Shown piece by piece: positions 1-6,670 of a stretch of DNA of 15,709 nt (positions are counted from its first letter, which is position 1; each line of letters opens with the position of its first letter). A program made the translations under genes and the position numbers. The stretch is from DRTC01 sp964521025 (lineage in GTDB: Bacteria; Cloacimonadota; Cloacimonadia; Cloacimonadales; TCS61): contig CAZFPK010000071.1 of the NCBI GenBank assembly GCA_964521025.1, positions 1-15,709 of the forward strand. The letters run 5' to 3'. The notes below the pieces were generated by a model. The model was given only the letters and a program-made list of their open reading frames with translations. It searched no databases and had not been told where the DNA came from.

Positions 1-49
1 TTTTAGTTTTTTTTAGAATTTTAGATATTTAGTTTCCGGTTTATCCGGG

Positions 50-202
50 TTAGGGAATTGAACAACTTAAATCTTTTAGTTCTTTGAAAATCCCAAAATC
101 AAGATAAGGTTTAACATCAAAGATTTTTTTTTCATTATTTGTGAATGTTAAAATGATCTGATAATTGCATGTCGGCTTTACTTTTTTGATTCTTGGATTC
201 AT
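50..202 (-). pseudogene. Truncated DUF2442-family protein
   Basis: A 50-codon ORF too short for most gene callers. It starts at ATG (MNPRIKKVKP) and carries the DUF2442 core: a beta strand (YQIILTFTNNEKKIFDV) followed by KPYLDFGIFKELKDLS. It then stops after SCSIP. From memory, DUF2442 proteins run to about 75-85 residues, with a second conserved part after the LKDLS region; that part is missing here, so I call it truncated. It begins about 10 nt after the stop of the DUF4160 gene, the usual order for this pair, which is often predicted to be toxin-antitoxin-like. The Shine-Dalgarno is weak (AGGA, about 7-8 nt before the ATG). Function is unknown. The family call is fairly sure; the inactive state is inference. 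Confidence 0.6.
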
Positions 203-211
203 GATTCAATC

Positions 212-482
212 CTATTTTAAAGGTTCGATTTTGAAAACCTGTTCACCGTGAGAAGCTAGTTCCCAATCAGCAAGCAGATCGTCTTTATGTATTTCAATCC
301 AGGCTTGAACTAATTTCATTTTGTTCTTTTTGATATTCCCTTCTAAATACATTCCCATCAGGAATTGTAACAACCGCATTCTCATCTTGATATTGAATAA
401 GAATGTGAGGTAGATTATGTTTTTTCTTATTAAAAAAATACATAGAAATAATAATTCCATAAAACATTGAAATTATTGCCAT
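212..482 (-). pseudogene. DUF4160-family protein, single-base frameshift
   Basis: The N-terminal half (MAIISMFYGIIISMYFFNKK, then LPHILIQYQDENAVVTIPDG) is read from the ATG at 482 behind a strong AGGAGG. The C-terminal half (LEGNIKKNKM, KLVQAWIEIHKDDLLADWEL, then KIEPLK) is read in another frame and ends at the TAG at 212. Together they make one standard-length DUF4160 protein of about 90 residues, a small protein often paired with DUF2442 and suspected of toxin-antitoxin-like behaviour. Removing one T from the TTT at 345-347 (minus strand) joins the halves as PDGNVLEGN. The frame-0 product would otherwise run on as missense and stop at 294. This is either a real one-base insertion or an assembly error; the truncated neighbour favours real decay. 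Confidence 0.72.
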
Positions 483-518
483 TTAACCTCCTGCAATATA
501 TCACCGATCCTGATCAGA

Positions 519-556
519 AGTAAAATGAATAGCATGTTATGTCTTCATTTATTACT
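519..556 (-). terminator. Possible hairpin after the lipoprotein gene
   Basis: About 20 nt downstream of the lipase-like gene's stop, AGTAATAAATGAA can pair with TTCATTTTACT with one small bulge, around a loop of about 14 nt. It sits where a transcript end would be expected, ahead of the separate DUF4160 gene. There is no U-tract after it, so a rho-independent terminator is only a possibility. The rest of 483-576 holds nothing else I can support. Confidence 0.3.
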
Positions 557-576
557 TCACCCATTTCAACAACTTA

Positions 577-1296
577 CTATTCCCTCTTAAATTTCCCATT
601 CTGAAGAAAATATACCATTTGCTCCGAAACTTCCGGTCGATGTTTGATCGTTAGATGAGAATCATTAACAATCAGGAAATCCGACATTTCATCCAATTTT
701 GTATTATCAACCGAAATTCTCCCATCATCCGCACCAGGAATGATCTCCGAAAAAAACGGGTTAAAACTTTTATTTCCCGCAATTACTCCAAATTCGATAT
801 TCAGTTCTTTCAAATTCCTGATAATATCAGAATCGGTGCACAATTCCAGTCCAATTTGACCGGCAATGATTTTGTAAAAGATGTTCGTTTTGAAGAAATC
901 TGCGACTTCCGTTCCCTGGTTGGGAGGACTTAGCATAACAATCCGGCTACATTCGGGTAATTTATTGTTTTGCAAGAAAAATCTGACGATCAAACCACCC
1001 ATGGAATGAGTTACGAAATGAATTTTGGAAAATCCTTTATTTTTGCAATCTTCGATCAAATCCCTGAGAAGTTTTTCCGATAATGAACCGATCGTTTCTC
1101 CAACAGTCGAATAACCAATATTGAAAGTAGTATATCCTCTTTTCCGACATTCACTTTCCAAAAAGCTCATCGAAAGTTTTATATCTCCGAATCCGTGCAA
1201 CAGGATAACGCATTCATTAAGTGCCGGTTGCTTTTTGGAAATCGAGGAACATCCGAAAAGAAAAACAGTTAAAGCAAATATCAGTAAAAATTTCAT
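577..1296 (-). CDS. Lipase-like alpha/beta-hydrolase lipoprotein
   Basis: A 239-residue protein with a lipoprotein signal: KF, a hydrophobic stretch (LLIFALTVFLF), then the lipobox LFGC with the acylated Cys16. It is probably membrane-anchored facing the periplasm. The body looks like an alpha/beta-hydrolase of the PGAP1/DUF676 lipase type. HGFG at 34-37 would form the oxyanion hole, THSMGG at 96-101 supplies the nucleophile Ser98, the acid is probably Asp191 in GADDGR, and His214 in NDSHLTI completes the triad. SPPNQGTEVAD at 123-133 is also typical of these esterases. The substrate (lipid or other ester) cannot be told. Its ATG overlaps the recR stop as ATGA, so it is translated with recR, although no functional link is known to me. 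Confidence 0.8.
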   Translation of the reverse strand: MKFLLIFALTVFLFGCSSISKKQPALNECVILLHGFGDIKLSMSFLESECRKRGYTTFNIGYSTVGETIGSLSEKLLRDLIEDCKNKGFSKIHFVTHSMGGLIVRFFLQNNKLPECSRIVMLSPPNQGTEVADFFKTNIFYKIIAGQIGLELCTDSDIIRNLKELNIEFGVIAGNKSFNPFFSEIIPGADDGRISVDNTKLDEMSDFLIVNDSHLTIKHRPEVSEQMVYFLQNGKFKRE

Positions 1297-1895
1297 CTTT
1301 CTTCTACAGCATATCGTCTTTTCAAAGCATTTCCCAAAGTCAGTGAACTCGTATAACCAATATCTCCGCCAAAAGGTAATCCCGTTGAAAGCCGGGTGAT
1401 ATTGCCAACGAATTCATTTAGTTCGGTTGCTAAAAAATTCATGGTCGTTTCTCCTTCTGCAGACGGATTCAAGGCTAAAATCAATTCTTCGATATTATTG
1501 GATTTTACCTGTTTCAGAAGTTTTGGGAAAAAAATCTCATCAAGTCCGATACCGTCGAGAGGTGAAAGCAGTTTTTTCAAAACAAAATACTTTCCTTTGA
1601 ATTCATGCGTTTCTTCAATTAAATAGATATCCTGCGTATTCTCGACAATGCAGAGAATTTTCTCATTCCTGACCGGATCACTGCAAAAAGAGCACGGATC
1701 GGTTTCAGTCAGCATATTGCAGATGCTGCAATCCCGGTAATTCTCAACTGCTTTTTTAATGGAATCTGCCAGTTGATTCGCTTTAGTTTTGTCCGTACCG
1801 ATGATGAACATCGCCAGCCGCTGCGCCGATTTTTTCCCGATCCCTGGGAGTCTTTTCAGGTTTTGTACTAAATCTTCTAAATATCCACTGAACAT
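1293..1895 (-). CDS. recR: Recombination mediator RecR
   Basis: RecR works with RecO and RecF to load RecA at gaps. With the ATG at 1895 the protein is 200 residues, the family's usual length. It has the N-terminal helix-hairpin-helix (LKRLPGIGKKSAQRLAMFI, about 13-31). The four zinc-binding cysteines are C56, C59, C68 and C71 (CSIC, then CSFC). A Toprim domain follows (LCIVENTQDI, ALNPSAEGETT), then the C-terminal TRLSTGLPFGGDIGYTSS signature. An in-frame start at 1922 would add MCLLTLVVK, but this lies inside a repeat and has no Shine-Dalgarno; the ATG at 1895 has GGTGGTG just upstream. recR usually follows ybaB, but here a toxin-antitoxin remnant separates them. Confidence 0.95.
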   Translation of the reverse strand: MFSGYLEDLVQNLKRLPGIGKKSAQRLAMFIIGTDKTKANQLADSIKKAVENYRDCSICNMLTETDPCSFCSDPVRNEKILCIVENTQDIYLIEETHEFKGKYFVLKKLLSPLDGIGLDEIFFPKLLKQVKSNNIEELILALNPSAEGETTMNFLATELNEFVGNITRLSTGLPFGGDIGYTSSLTLGNALKRRYAVEER

Positions 1896-1896
1896 T

Positions 1897-1935
1897 TTCA
1901 CCACCAAGGTAAGAAGACACAAAGGTCCACAAAGA
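1897..1935 (-). repeat. AAG/CAAAG-type short repeat, copy 1 (before recR)
   Basis: On the plus strand it reads TTCACCACCAAGGTAAGAAG, then ACACAAAGGTCCACAAAGA. It is a string of degenerate 8-9 nt units ending in AAG. It aligns with the repeat at 13621-13650 (shared pattern CACCnCnAAG, AAG, ACACAAAG). It ends immediately before the recR ATG, so on the mRNA its GGTGGTGAAA forms the ribosome-binding region. Confidence 0.6.
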
Positions 1936-1941
1936 ATTATC

Positions 1942-2151
1942 TTAAGATGCTAGTTCTTTTGAGATTTTTATATCCTGCTTGAGCAAAGAATTAATTATTT
2001 TATTTAAAGAGAAATCTTTTCCTTTTTTTAAGATATTTTTTAAAAGAAATTTTTTCACATCTTTATCAAGATAGATAGGAATATCTAATTCTTCTATTGG
2101 TCTGTAGAATTTGCCTTGCTCAGCGTTCGTAAAATCATATTCTTTTTTCAT
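1942..2151 (-). CDS. BrnA-like (CopG/RHH-type) antitoxin
   Basis: A 69-residue protein starting MKKEYDFTNAEQGKFYRP, with a predicted strand (LDIPIYLDKDVKKFL) and a following helical part (FSLNKIINSLLKQDI). This matches small CopG/ribbon-helix-helix antitoxins that partner BrnT-type toxins; such antitoxins neutralise the toxin and repress the operon. The ATG at 2151 overlaps the brnT stop (ATGA) and has GAGGTG at suitable spacing. An upstream in-frame GTG at 2160 would add three residues but overlaps that Shine-Dalgarno. The frame is intact although its toxin gene is broken, the order of loss expected for a decaying toxin-antitoxin module. Family level is fairly sure; the exact family name is less so. 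Confidence 0.7.
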   Translation of the reverse strand: MKKEYDFTNAEQGKFYRPIEELDIPIYLDKDVKKFLLKNILKKGKDFSLNKIINSLLKQDIKISKELAS

Positions 2152-2440
2152 TTTGGACACCTCTTATGATATGCTTGTTTCTCTTTTATCGTCGCTTTTC
2201 TTGTACTGATAATTCTTACCGTTTCGATTCCATTGATAATTTTGAAAGTATGAATAACAATTAATATTGCACCACTTAATGATTTTCCCAATAAATCCAT
2301 TTATCCTCATTATCCGAATGTTCATTATCGAACTTATTTAAAGCAAATGGATCTGAAAATACATAAGAAGCCTGTTCAAATGTTATCCCGTGTTTTTTGA
2401 TGTTACTCTTTTCTTTTATTGGATTCCATTCGAATTTCAT
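2148..2440 (-). pseudogene. brnT: BrnT-family ribonuclease toxin, frameshifted
   Basis: From the ATG at 2440 the protein reads MKFEWNPIKEKSNIKKHGIT, then FEQASYVFSDPFALNKFDNEHSDNEDKWI in pieces. This is the BrnT N-terminus (xFEWDPxKxxxNxxKHGxxFEEA). Frame 0 then stops after about six wrong residues. A neighbouring frame continues as GKSLSGAILIVIHTFK, then ETVRIISTRKATIKEKQAYH, the BrnT C-terminus with its RIISxRKAT motif. It ends at the TGA that overlaps the antitoxin ATG. Adding one T to the TTT at 2293-2295 restores an uninterrupted protein of about 97 residues. BrnT is an RNase toxin of a type II system. No clear Shine-Dalgarno precedes the ATG. The toxin should be inactive unless the shift is an assembly error. 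Confidence 0.78.
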
Positions 2441-2496
2441 GATATTTAATTCTTACTCATCTCTACAAATGAAATAGAAAAGTTACATTCAATTTC

Positions 2497-2510
2497 CAAA
2501 CCGGAGTTTG
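2497..2510. repeat. Short CAAAC-CGGA-GTTTG palindrome
   Basis: A perfect 5-bp stem around CGGA (TCCG on the other strand), lying between the ybaB stop and the broken brnT. The same CAAAC/GTTTG hairpin with a TCC-type loop recurs at 6771-6784 and 6882-6895, so it appears to be one copy of a dispersed hairpin. Confidence 0.5.
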
Positions 2511-2517
2511 AATTACA

Positions 2518-2844
2518 TCAAAATAACCCTGGTATCTTCATTCCACCTGTAAATTTTGACAATTCATCTTCCGAAGTTTGATGAACTTTTTCATGAGCTT
2601 CATTGATCGCAGCAATGATCAGGTCTTCCAGCATTTCGATATCTTCCGGATCGACAACTTCCTTATCAATCTTCAATGAGAGAACCTGGTTTTTACCGTT
2701 CATCTGGACTTTGACCATTCCTCCGCCAGAAGTTCCTTCGACAACCGTATTCGCCAGTTCTTCCTGGGCTTTTGCCAGATCCTGCTGCATTTTTTTTGCT
2801 TGCTTCATCAAGTCCTGCATTCCTTTTTTTCCACCTGGAAACAT
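2518..2844 (-). CDS. ybaB: YbaB/EbfC nucleoid-associated protein
   Basis: A 108-residue DNA-binding protein of the YbaB/EbfC family, which forms a homodimeric clamp and associates with the nucleoid. The N-terminus (MQDLMKQAKKMQQDLAKAQE) is the long charged helix. It is followed by the family strand signature TVVEGTSGGGMVKVQMNG and the segment VDPEDIEMLEDLIIAAINEA. The Met- and Gly-rich C-terminal tail (FTGGMKIPGLF) is also typical. The ATG at 2844 has GGAGG seven bases upstream. In many genomes the order is dnaX-ybaB-recR. Here dnaX is absent from the window, rsmI is upstream, and recR lies beyond a toxin-antitoxin remnant. Confidence 0.93.
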   Translation of the reverse strand: MFPGGKKGMQDLMKQAKKMQQDLAKAQEELANTVVEGTSGGGMVKVQMNGKNQVLSLKIDKEVVDPEDIEMLEDLIIAAINEAHEKVHQTSEDELSKFTGGMKIPGLF

Positions 2845-2869
2845 ATATCCTCCAATTTTTTTATTTATT

Positions 2870-2903
2870 TTACCACAGAATGCGAAGAGATCTCACAGAA
2901 AAG
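2870..2903 (-). repeat. Degenerate AAG/CAAAG-type repeat, copy 3 (before ybaB)
   Basis: The plus strand reads TTACCACAGAATGCGAAGAG, then ATCTCACAGAAAAG. It aligns loosely with the copies at 1897-1935 and 13621-13650 (TTTACCnC, GCGAAG, CACAnAAAG). It is in the same orientation and lies about 25 nt upstream of the ybaB start. The rest of 2845-3001 holds only the ybaB Shine-Dalgarno and AT-rich sequence. Confidence 0.35.
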
Positions 2904-3001
2904 CAACCAAATTCAATTCTCTGTCATTAAAAATTTCCTCGACGACATTCTGTACTTTCGGATTTCAAAAATCTATTTTTTGCTTAATGCGTCAAATGTT
3001 T

Positions 3002-3832
3002 TTACTCGTTTCCCAATTCCAACATTAAATCATAAATTTTATTTTTTGCTTCACCCGTTAATTTATGCACTTTTGTTATGGCATCTTTTTTTGATTCACC
3101 ATTATCGATATAATCTTTCAACATTTCCAGAAGTTCCTGATCTTGATATCTCCTGGGTTTTGCTCCTTCGATAATGATCACAAATTCACCCTTTGGAATA
3201 ACTGTTTCGGGATTATCGAGGATTTCGTCGAGTGTGGTGCGATAATAAGTTTCATAAATTTTGGAAATCTCCCTGGCGATTACGATTCTCCTATTCCCGA
3301 AATGTTTTTTAATCTCCTGAAAGAACTTTTCCAACCTATGAGGTGCTTCATAAAAAATGAGACAATCTTCGATTGATTTCAAGTTTTGAAGCAGCTGTTC
3401 TTTATCCAACTTTTTCTGTGGAAGAAATCCAATAAAATAAAATCGTGTTGTTTCAAATCCTGATGAAATGAGTGCCGGCACAAAAGCAGTCGCTCCGGGT
3501 AAGGTCTCTACTTTTATGTTGTTTTCGATTGCTGATTTAATCATAACATTTGCCGGATCGGAAATTCCGGGAGTTCCGGCATTGGAAATGATAGCAACAT
3601 TTTCTCCGTTTTTCAAATAGTGCAGGATTTTCTCGACACGCTCTCTCTCATTGAATTTATGATAACTGAACATCGGAGTTTCGATCTCGTATTTTTTTAG
3701 CAATTTTCCTGAAGTTCGTGTGTCTTCCGCTCCGATCATCGCGACTGATTTCAGGACTTTTATCGCTCTTAAAGTTATATCTTCAAGATATCCGATGGGA
3801 GTTGGAACAATATAAAGGATTCCTTTTCTCAT
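3002..3832 (-). CDS. rsmI: 16S rRNA 2'-O-ribose methyltransferase RsmI
   Basis: A 276-residue, full-length member of the tetrapyrrole-methylase fold. RsmI 2'-O-methylates C1402 of 16S rRNA (E. coli numbering) using SAM. Family landmarks in order: LYIVPTPIG at 6-14; EDTRTSGKLLKK at 36-47; the glycine-rich SNAGTPGISDPA at 83-94; LPGATAFVPAL at 111-121; and FYEAPHRLEKFF from 161. The glycine-rich loop has Asn84 where I expect Asp (SDAGTP), a mild oddity. A C-terminal helical tail (ESKKDAITKVHKLTGEAKNK) is as in the family. The start overlaps the stop of the upstream 162-residue gene (ATGA), so the two are coupled in translation. Confidence 0.95.
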   Translation of the reverse strand: MRKGILYIVPTPIGYLEDITLRAIKVLKSVAMIGAEDTRTSGKLLKKYEIETPMFSYHKFNERERVEKILHYLKNGENVAIISNAGTPGISDPANVMIKSAIENNIKVETLPGATAFVPALISSGFETTRFYFIGFLPQKKLDKEQLLQNLKSIEDCLIFYEAPHRLEKFFQEIKKHFGNRRIVIAREISKIYETYYRTTLDEILDNPETVIPKGEFVIIIEGAKPRRYQDQELLEMLKDYIDNGESKKDAITKVHKLTGEAKNKIYDLMLELGNE

Positions 3833-4317
3833 AAATCTTCCAGCACTTCTACTTTTGAAATTTCTTCCAGAATTTTTGGAGTTTTCTCAAATAATCTAGA
3901 TCTTTCTAATAGCATGATCGTAGAACTATCCAGTTTGAAATCCTCCGGAAAGCCGTTATCTGTGAATACCCGAGCAAACTTGATGTAATTGTTCCGCATT
4001 TTCGCTTTCTCTTTTTCTGATAATCCTCTCAAATAAGTTTCCTTGTCCAGTTTGAAAACAATGGTCATCGTCTCATCTGCGTTGATAGAACCGATAAGCG
4101 TGAACTGATTTTCATACTCCAGCTTTATATCATAATGATATTTTTTCCGACCTTCGATAAAAGCAGGAATTATACCTATAAAAAAGTGATTATCCAAGAT
4201 AGATGTTTTAGTAACATAACCACCTTTTTCTTTTAAGATTTTTTTATTGGAAATTGCTGCCAGGATCTTCCTGATCTCGTTTGGATTTTTTTCTTCTCCG
4301 TTCAAGATGATTTTCAT
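3829..4317 (-). CDS. Conserved-looking hypothetical protein, 162 residues
   Basis: I do not recognise this protein. It is soluble and charged, with no signal peptide or membrane segment. The N-terminal part (MKIILNGEEKNPNEIRKILA) looks like a strand-turn-helix. A beta-rich middle follows (FFIGIIPAFIEGRKKYHYDI, FTLIGSINADETMTIVFKLD). A basic helix (LSEKEKAKMRNNYIKFARVF) and a helical acidic tail (ILEEISKVEVLEDL) complete it. It overlaps rsmI by 4 nt, so translational coupling makes a real gene likely. The ATG at 4317 has no good Shine-Dalgarno, and the sequence just upstream is the repeat at 4333-4430; an element inserted there may have replaced the original leader. The coupling hints at RNA or ribosome work, but nothing in the sequence proves it. 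Confidence 0.7.
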   Translation of the reverse strand: MKIILNGEEKNPNEIRKILAAISNKKILKEKGGYVTKTSILDNHFFIGIIPAFIEGRKKYHYDIKLEYENQFTLIGSINADETMTIVFKLDKETYLRGLSEKEKAKMRNNYIKFARVFTDNGFPEDFKLDSSTIMLLERSRLFEKTPKILEEISKVEVLEDL

Positions 4318-4332
4318 TTATTCTAAGCTTTT

Positions 4333-4430
4333 TCATTCTGAGCATTTCTTCTCAATCGCATTAGAAGATCCCTCATTTGGAACAGTTGAAAGATTCCGTC
4401 TCTTCCTTGAAAGAGAATTTCTCGGAATGA
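4333..4430. repeat. MITE-like imperfect inverted repeat
   Basis: The ends are TCATTCTGAG (4333-4342) and CTCGGAATGA (4421-4430), inverted copies with one mismatch. Inside, ATTCCG-TCTCTT (4393-4404) pairs with AAGAGA (4411-4416) and CGGAAT (4423-4428), leaving a bulge. It fills the gap between the symporter stop and the 162-residue gene. CATTCTGAGC...GGAATGACA resembles a short palindromic repeat I remember from many environmental bacterial genomes; that is memory, not a search. Confidence 0.5.
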
Positions 4431-4447
4431 CAAGGGAAAGAATGAAA

Positions 4448-6352
4448 CTACTTATTAACCGTTTCCAATCCTTTCTTCTGTGTCATCAATGAAACAATGA
4501 TCAAAGTTATGAAACTTAACGGAATCGAAATTATTCCCGGATTATCGAGTCCAAACGGTGCTTGGGCAGCTTCCAGACCATAACGCTCGAACATACTCGG
4601 AGATAAAAGGATGATTGTAATGGCAGAGATCATTCCAACCAAAATCGAGGTAGTAATCCCTTTAGCAGTCGTTTTTTTCCAGAAGAGCAGCATCAAGATC
4701 GCGGGTAGATTGGCAGAAGCAGCAACTGCAAAAGCCCAACCGACCAGGAACGAAACATTCATTCCCTTATAAACAATACCGAGAATTATAGCTACGATAC
4801 CGACACCGAAAGCAGAGATCTTCCCAGCCCTAACTTTTCCTTTATCACTTAAATTCATTCCGCCGAATCTATCCATCAAATCATGAGCAATAGCTCCGGA
4901 AGAAGCTACTATCAATCCGCTGACAGTTCCCAGAACTGTAGCAAAAGCGAGAGCAGAGATGACGGAGAAAATTCCCATTCCGAAGTATTTGGCGAGCAGG
5001 GGAGCGGACATATTACTGCTCTCGACATCGATCACACCGCTGACCATCGCTCCCAAACCCATATACATCGTCAGGATGTAAAAAAGTCCGATCGCTCCGA
5101 TGGCAACGATCGTCGATTTCCTGGCGCATTTCTGGCTGGGAACCGTGTAATACCTGATCAAAATATGCGGTAAAGCAGCTGTTCCGAAAAAGAGGGCGAG
5201 CATCAAAGAAATGAAATTCAGTTTCTGGATGGGCGTTCCTTTTTCTACCTTGAATTTCAGTCCGGGGCGCATGATCGTTTTTCCGGGAGTCGGATTTTGA
5301 TACCAGATAAATACTTTGTTCTCACCATCGGAAATTACTTTTTTTGTGAACCTGACGATCTCGCTTTCTTCGATCGTAGAAAGGATGGTGAAAACATTCA
5401 GTTTACCTGTTTCCTCTACTTCTTTGCCATCGACGATGATCTTGCCGGCATGTCCGACTTGATAAAATTTTCCTGCTTCTTTAGGTTCGCCGTTGTAGAG
5501 TTCGCTTCCGTCCGCTTTTTTTGTTTTGGAAAGGGCTTCATCCAAAACTGATTTGTTTTCGTTCAGAGTCCACCAGGTTTGGATTCCGTCTTTTTCCAAT
5601 TTGATGAAATATTTGTCTGTTTCCGTATTCTCGCTGATAATCCTATAATCTGTATCGTTTATTGAGATAACCGATCCATTCTCGACTGTTGCTTTTATCG
5701 TTTGGAAATCATGATAATCTTCATAAGGTTTTTTGGAGAAACCGTTATTCACCAAAAAGATTGTCAGTAAGATGGAAAAGATGATGAGCAATCCGCCTTT
5801 CATAAACTGGACATAAGTTGTGGATGTCATTCCTGCTGTAGCGACTATGAAGATCACGATTCCGCCGACCATCATCACTCCGACCCAGTGCGGAAGTCCT
5901 AGTAAAGGTGTAACTAATGCTCCTGCTCCCACCATTTGCGGAATCAGGTAAAACATCGAGACGATCAAAGTGCTGATCGCAGCCATTAATTGAATCCCTT
6001 TGGAATTGAAGTTAGCATCGAGAGCATCGGTGAAAGTGTATTTCCCTAATCTTTTCATCGGTTCGGCAACAACGAAAAGAGCGACAACCCAACCGGAAAG
6101 ATAACCGATGGAATACAAAAATCCGTCATACCCGAAAACTGCGATCATGCCGCAGATTCCGAGGAATGAAGCAGCTGATAAATAATCACCGGCAAAAGCA
6201 ATTCCGTTTACAGACCAGGGAATCGTGCCGCCGGAAGCAAAATAACCTTTGACAGATTTGGTCTTTTTTGCAAAATAATAGGAAATATAGAGGACGAAAG
6301 CAACAAAAACGATAAACATGATGACAGCAAAGGGAGATGCATTATAGATCAT
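4448..6352 (-). CDS. actP: Sodium/solute symporter, acetate permease (ActP) type
   Basis: A 634-residue inner-membrane transporter of the SSS family (LeuT fold). About 13 membrane spans are visible, six before residue 203 and seven after 375. Family landmarks: GGTIPWSVNGIAFAGDYLSA (41-60), FLGICGMIAVFGYDG (63-77), FGTAALPHILIRYYTV (389-404) and the ARKS segment (410-413). These match cation/acetate symporters such as ActP. Between spans 6 and 7 lies an insert of roughly 130-170 residues (about 203-375), hydrophilic and strand-rich, absent from E. coli ActP (about 549 residues). By the usual topology it faces the periplasm. The start overlaps the DUF485 gene by 11 nt, the usual yjcH-actP pair. 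The substrate is probably acetate or another short-chain acid, in keeping with acsA nearby. Confidence 0.88.
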   Translation of the reverse strand: MIYNASPFAVIMFIVFVAFVLYISYYFAKKTKSVKGYFASGGTIPWSVNGIAFAGDYLSAASFLGICGMIAVFGYDGFLYSIGYLSGWVVALFVVAEPMKRLGKYTFTDALDANFNSKGIQLMAAISTLIVSMFYLIPQMVGAGALVTPLLGLPHWVGVMMVGGIVIFIVATAGMTSTTYVQFMKGGLLIIFSILLTIFLVNNGFSKKPYEDYHDFQTIKATVENGSVISINDTDYRIISENTETDKYFIKLEKDGIQTWWTLNENKSVLDEALSKTKKADGSELYNGEPKEAGKFYQVGHAGKIIVDGKEVEETGKLNVFTILSTIEESEIVRFTKKVISDGENKVFIWYQNPTPGKTIMRPGLKFKVEKGTPIQKLNFISLMLALFFGTAALPHILIRYYTVPSQKCARKSTIVAIGAIGLFYILTMYMGLGAMVSGVIDVESSNMSAPLLAKYFGMGIFSVISALAFATVLGTVSGLIVASSGAIAHDLMDRFGGMNLSDKGKVRAGKISAFGVGIVAIILGIVYKGMNVSFLVGWAFAVAASANLPAILMLLFWKKTTAKGITTSILVGMISAITIILLSPSMFERYGLEAAQAPFGLDNPGIISIPLSFITLIIVSLMTQKKGLETVNK

Positions 6353-6653
6353 TTTCTCCCCTCATTGCTAGATGTTTTTCATCTTTCGGATTCATTTCAT
6401 TTTCCCATTTCGTGCAGACATGATTATAAATTAATCCCATCACAATCGCCACAATGATCAAGCCAAAACCATATACTACTGCCAGGTTCAGGTTGAAAAT
6501 TATCTTGGTCTCCATAAATTTCGGATTCGCAATATTGATCGCCACAAATCCGATATAAATCAGACTATAAACAAAAAATAAGATCAAACCGAGTTTTGAT
6601 TTTCGTTCTGCGGAATTATCTTTTTCCAGTTCTACGGCAGGACCGTGATTCAT
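6342..6653 (-). CDS. DUF485 (YjcH-like) inner-membrane protein
   Basis: A 103-residue membrane protein. After a charged N-terminus (ELEKDNSAERKSKLG) it has two hydrophobic spans: LILFFVYSLIYIGFVAINI at about 23-41 and a second at about 57-76 (VVYGFGLIIVAIVMGLI). The motif YNHVCTKWENEM after the second span is typical of DUF485/YjcH. These proteins are co-encoded with acetate-type SSS symporters and are thought to accompany them in the membrane; their exact role is unknown. A clear AGGAG precedes the ATG. The perfect inverted repeat at 6671-6750 lies just upstream, so the transcript leader can fold into a long hairpin next to the Shine-Dalgarno. Confidence 0.87.
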   Translation of the reverse strand: MNHGPAVELEKDNSAERKSKLGLILFFVYSLIYIGFVAINIANPKFMETKIIFNLNLAVVYGFGLIIVAIVMGLIYNHVCTKWENEMNPKDEKHLAMRGENDL

Positions 6654-6670
6654 ATTTTCTCCTTTTTAAT

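Noticed and set aside
1893..1922. Longer RecR start adding MCLLTLVVK
   Set aside because: The extra residues are encoded by the intergenic repeat, there is no ribosome site, and the family starts at the MFSGYLEDL position.
2905..3001. Remnant of a gene between rsmI and ybaB (a minus-strand frame reads NPKVQNVVEEIFNDRELN)
   Set aside because: Only about 22 codons are open, stops lie on both sides and I recognise no family. It is too little to call.
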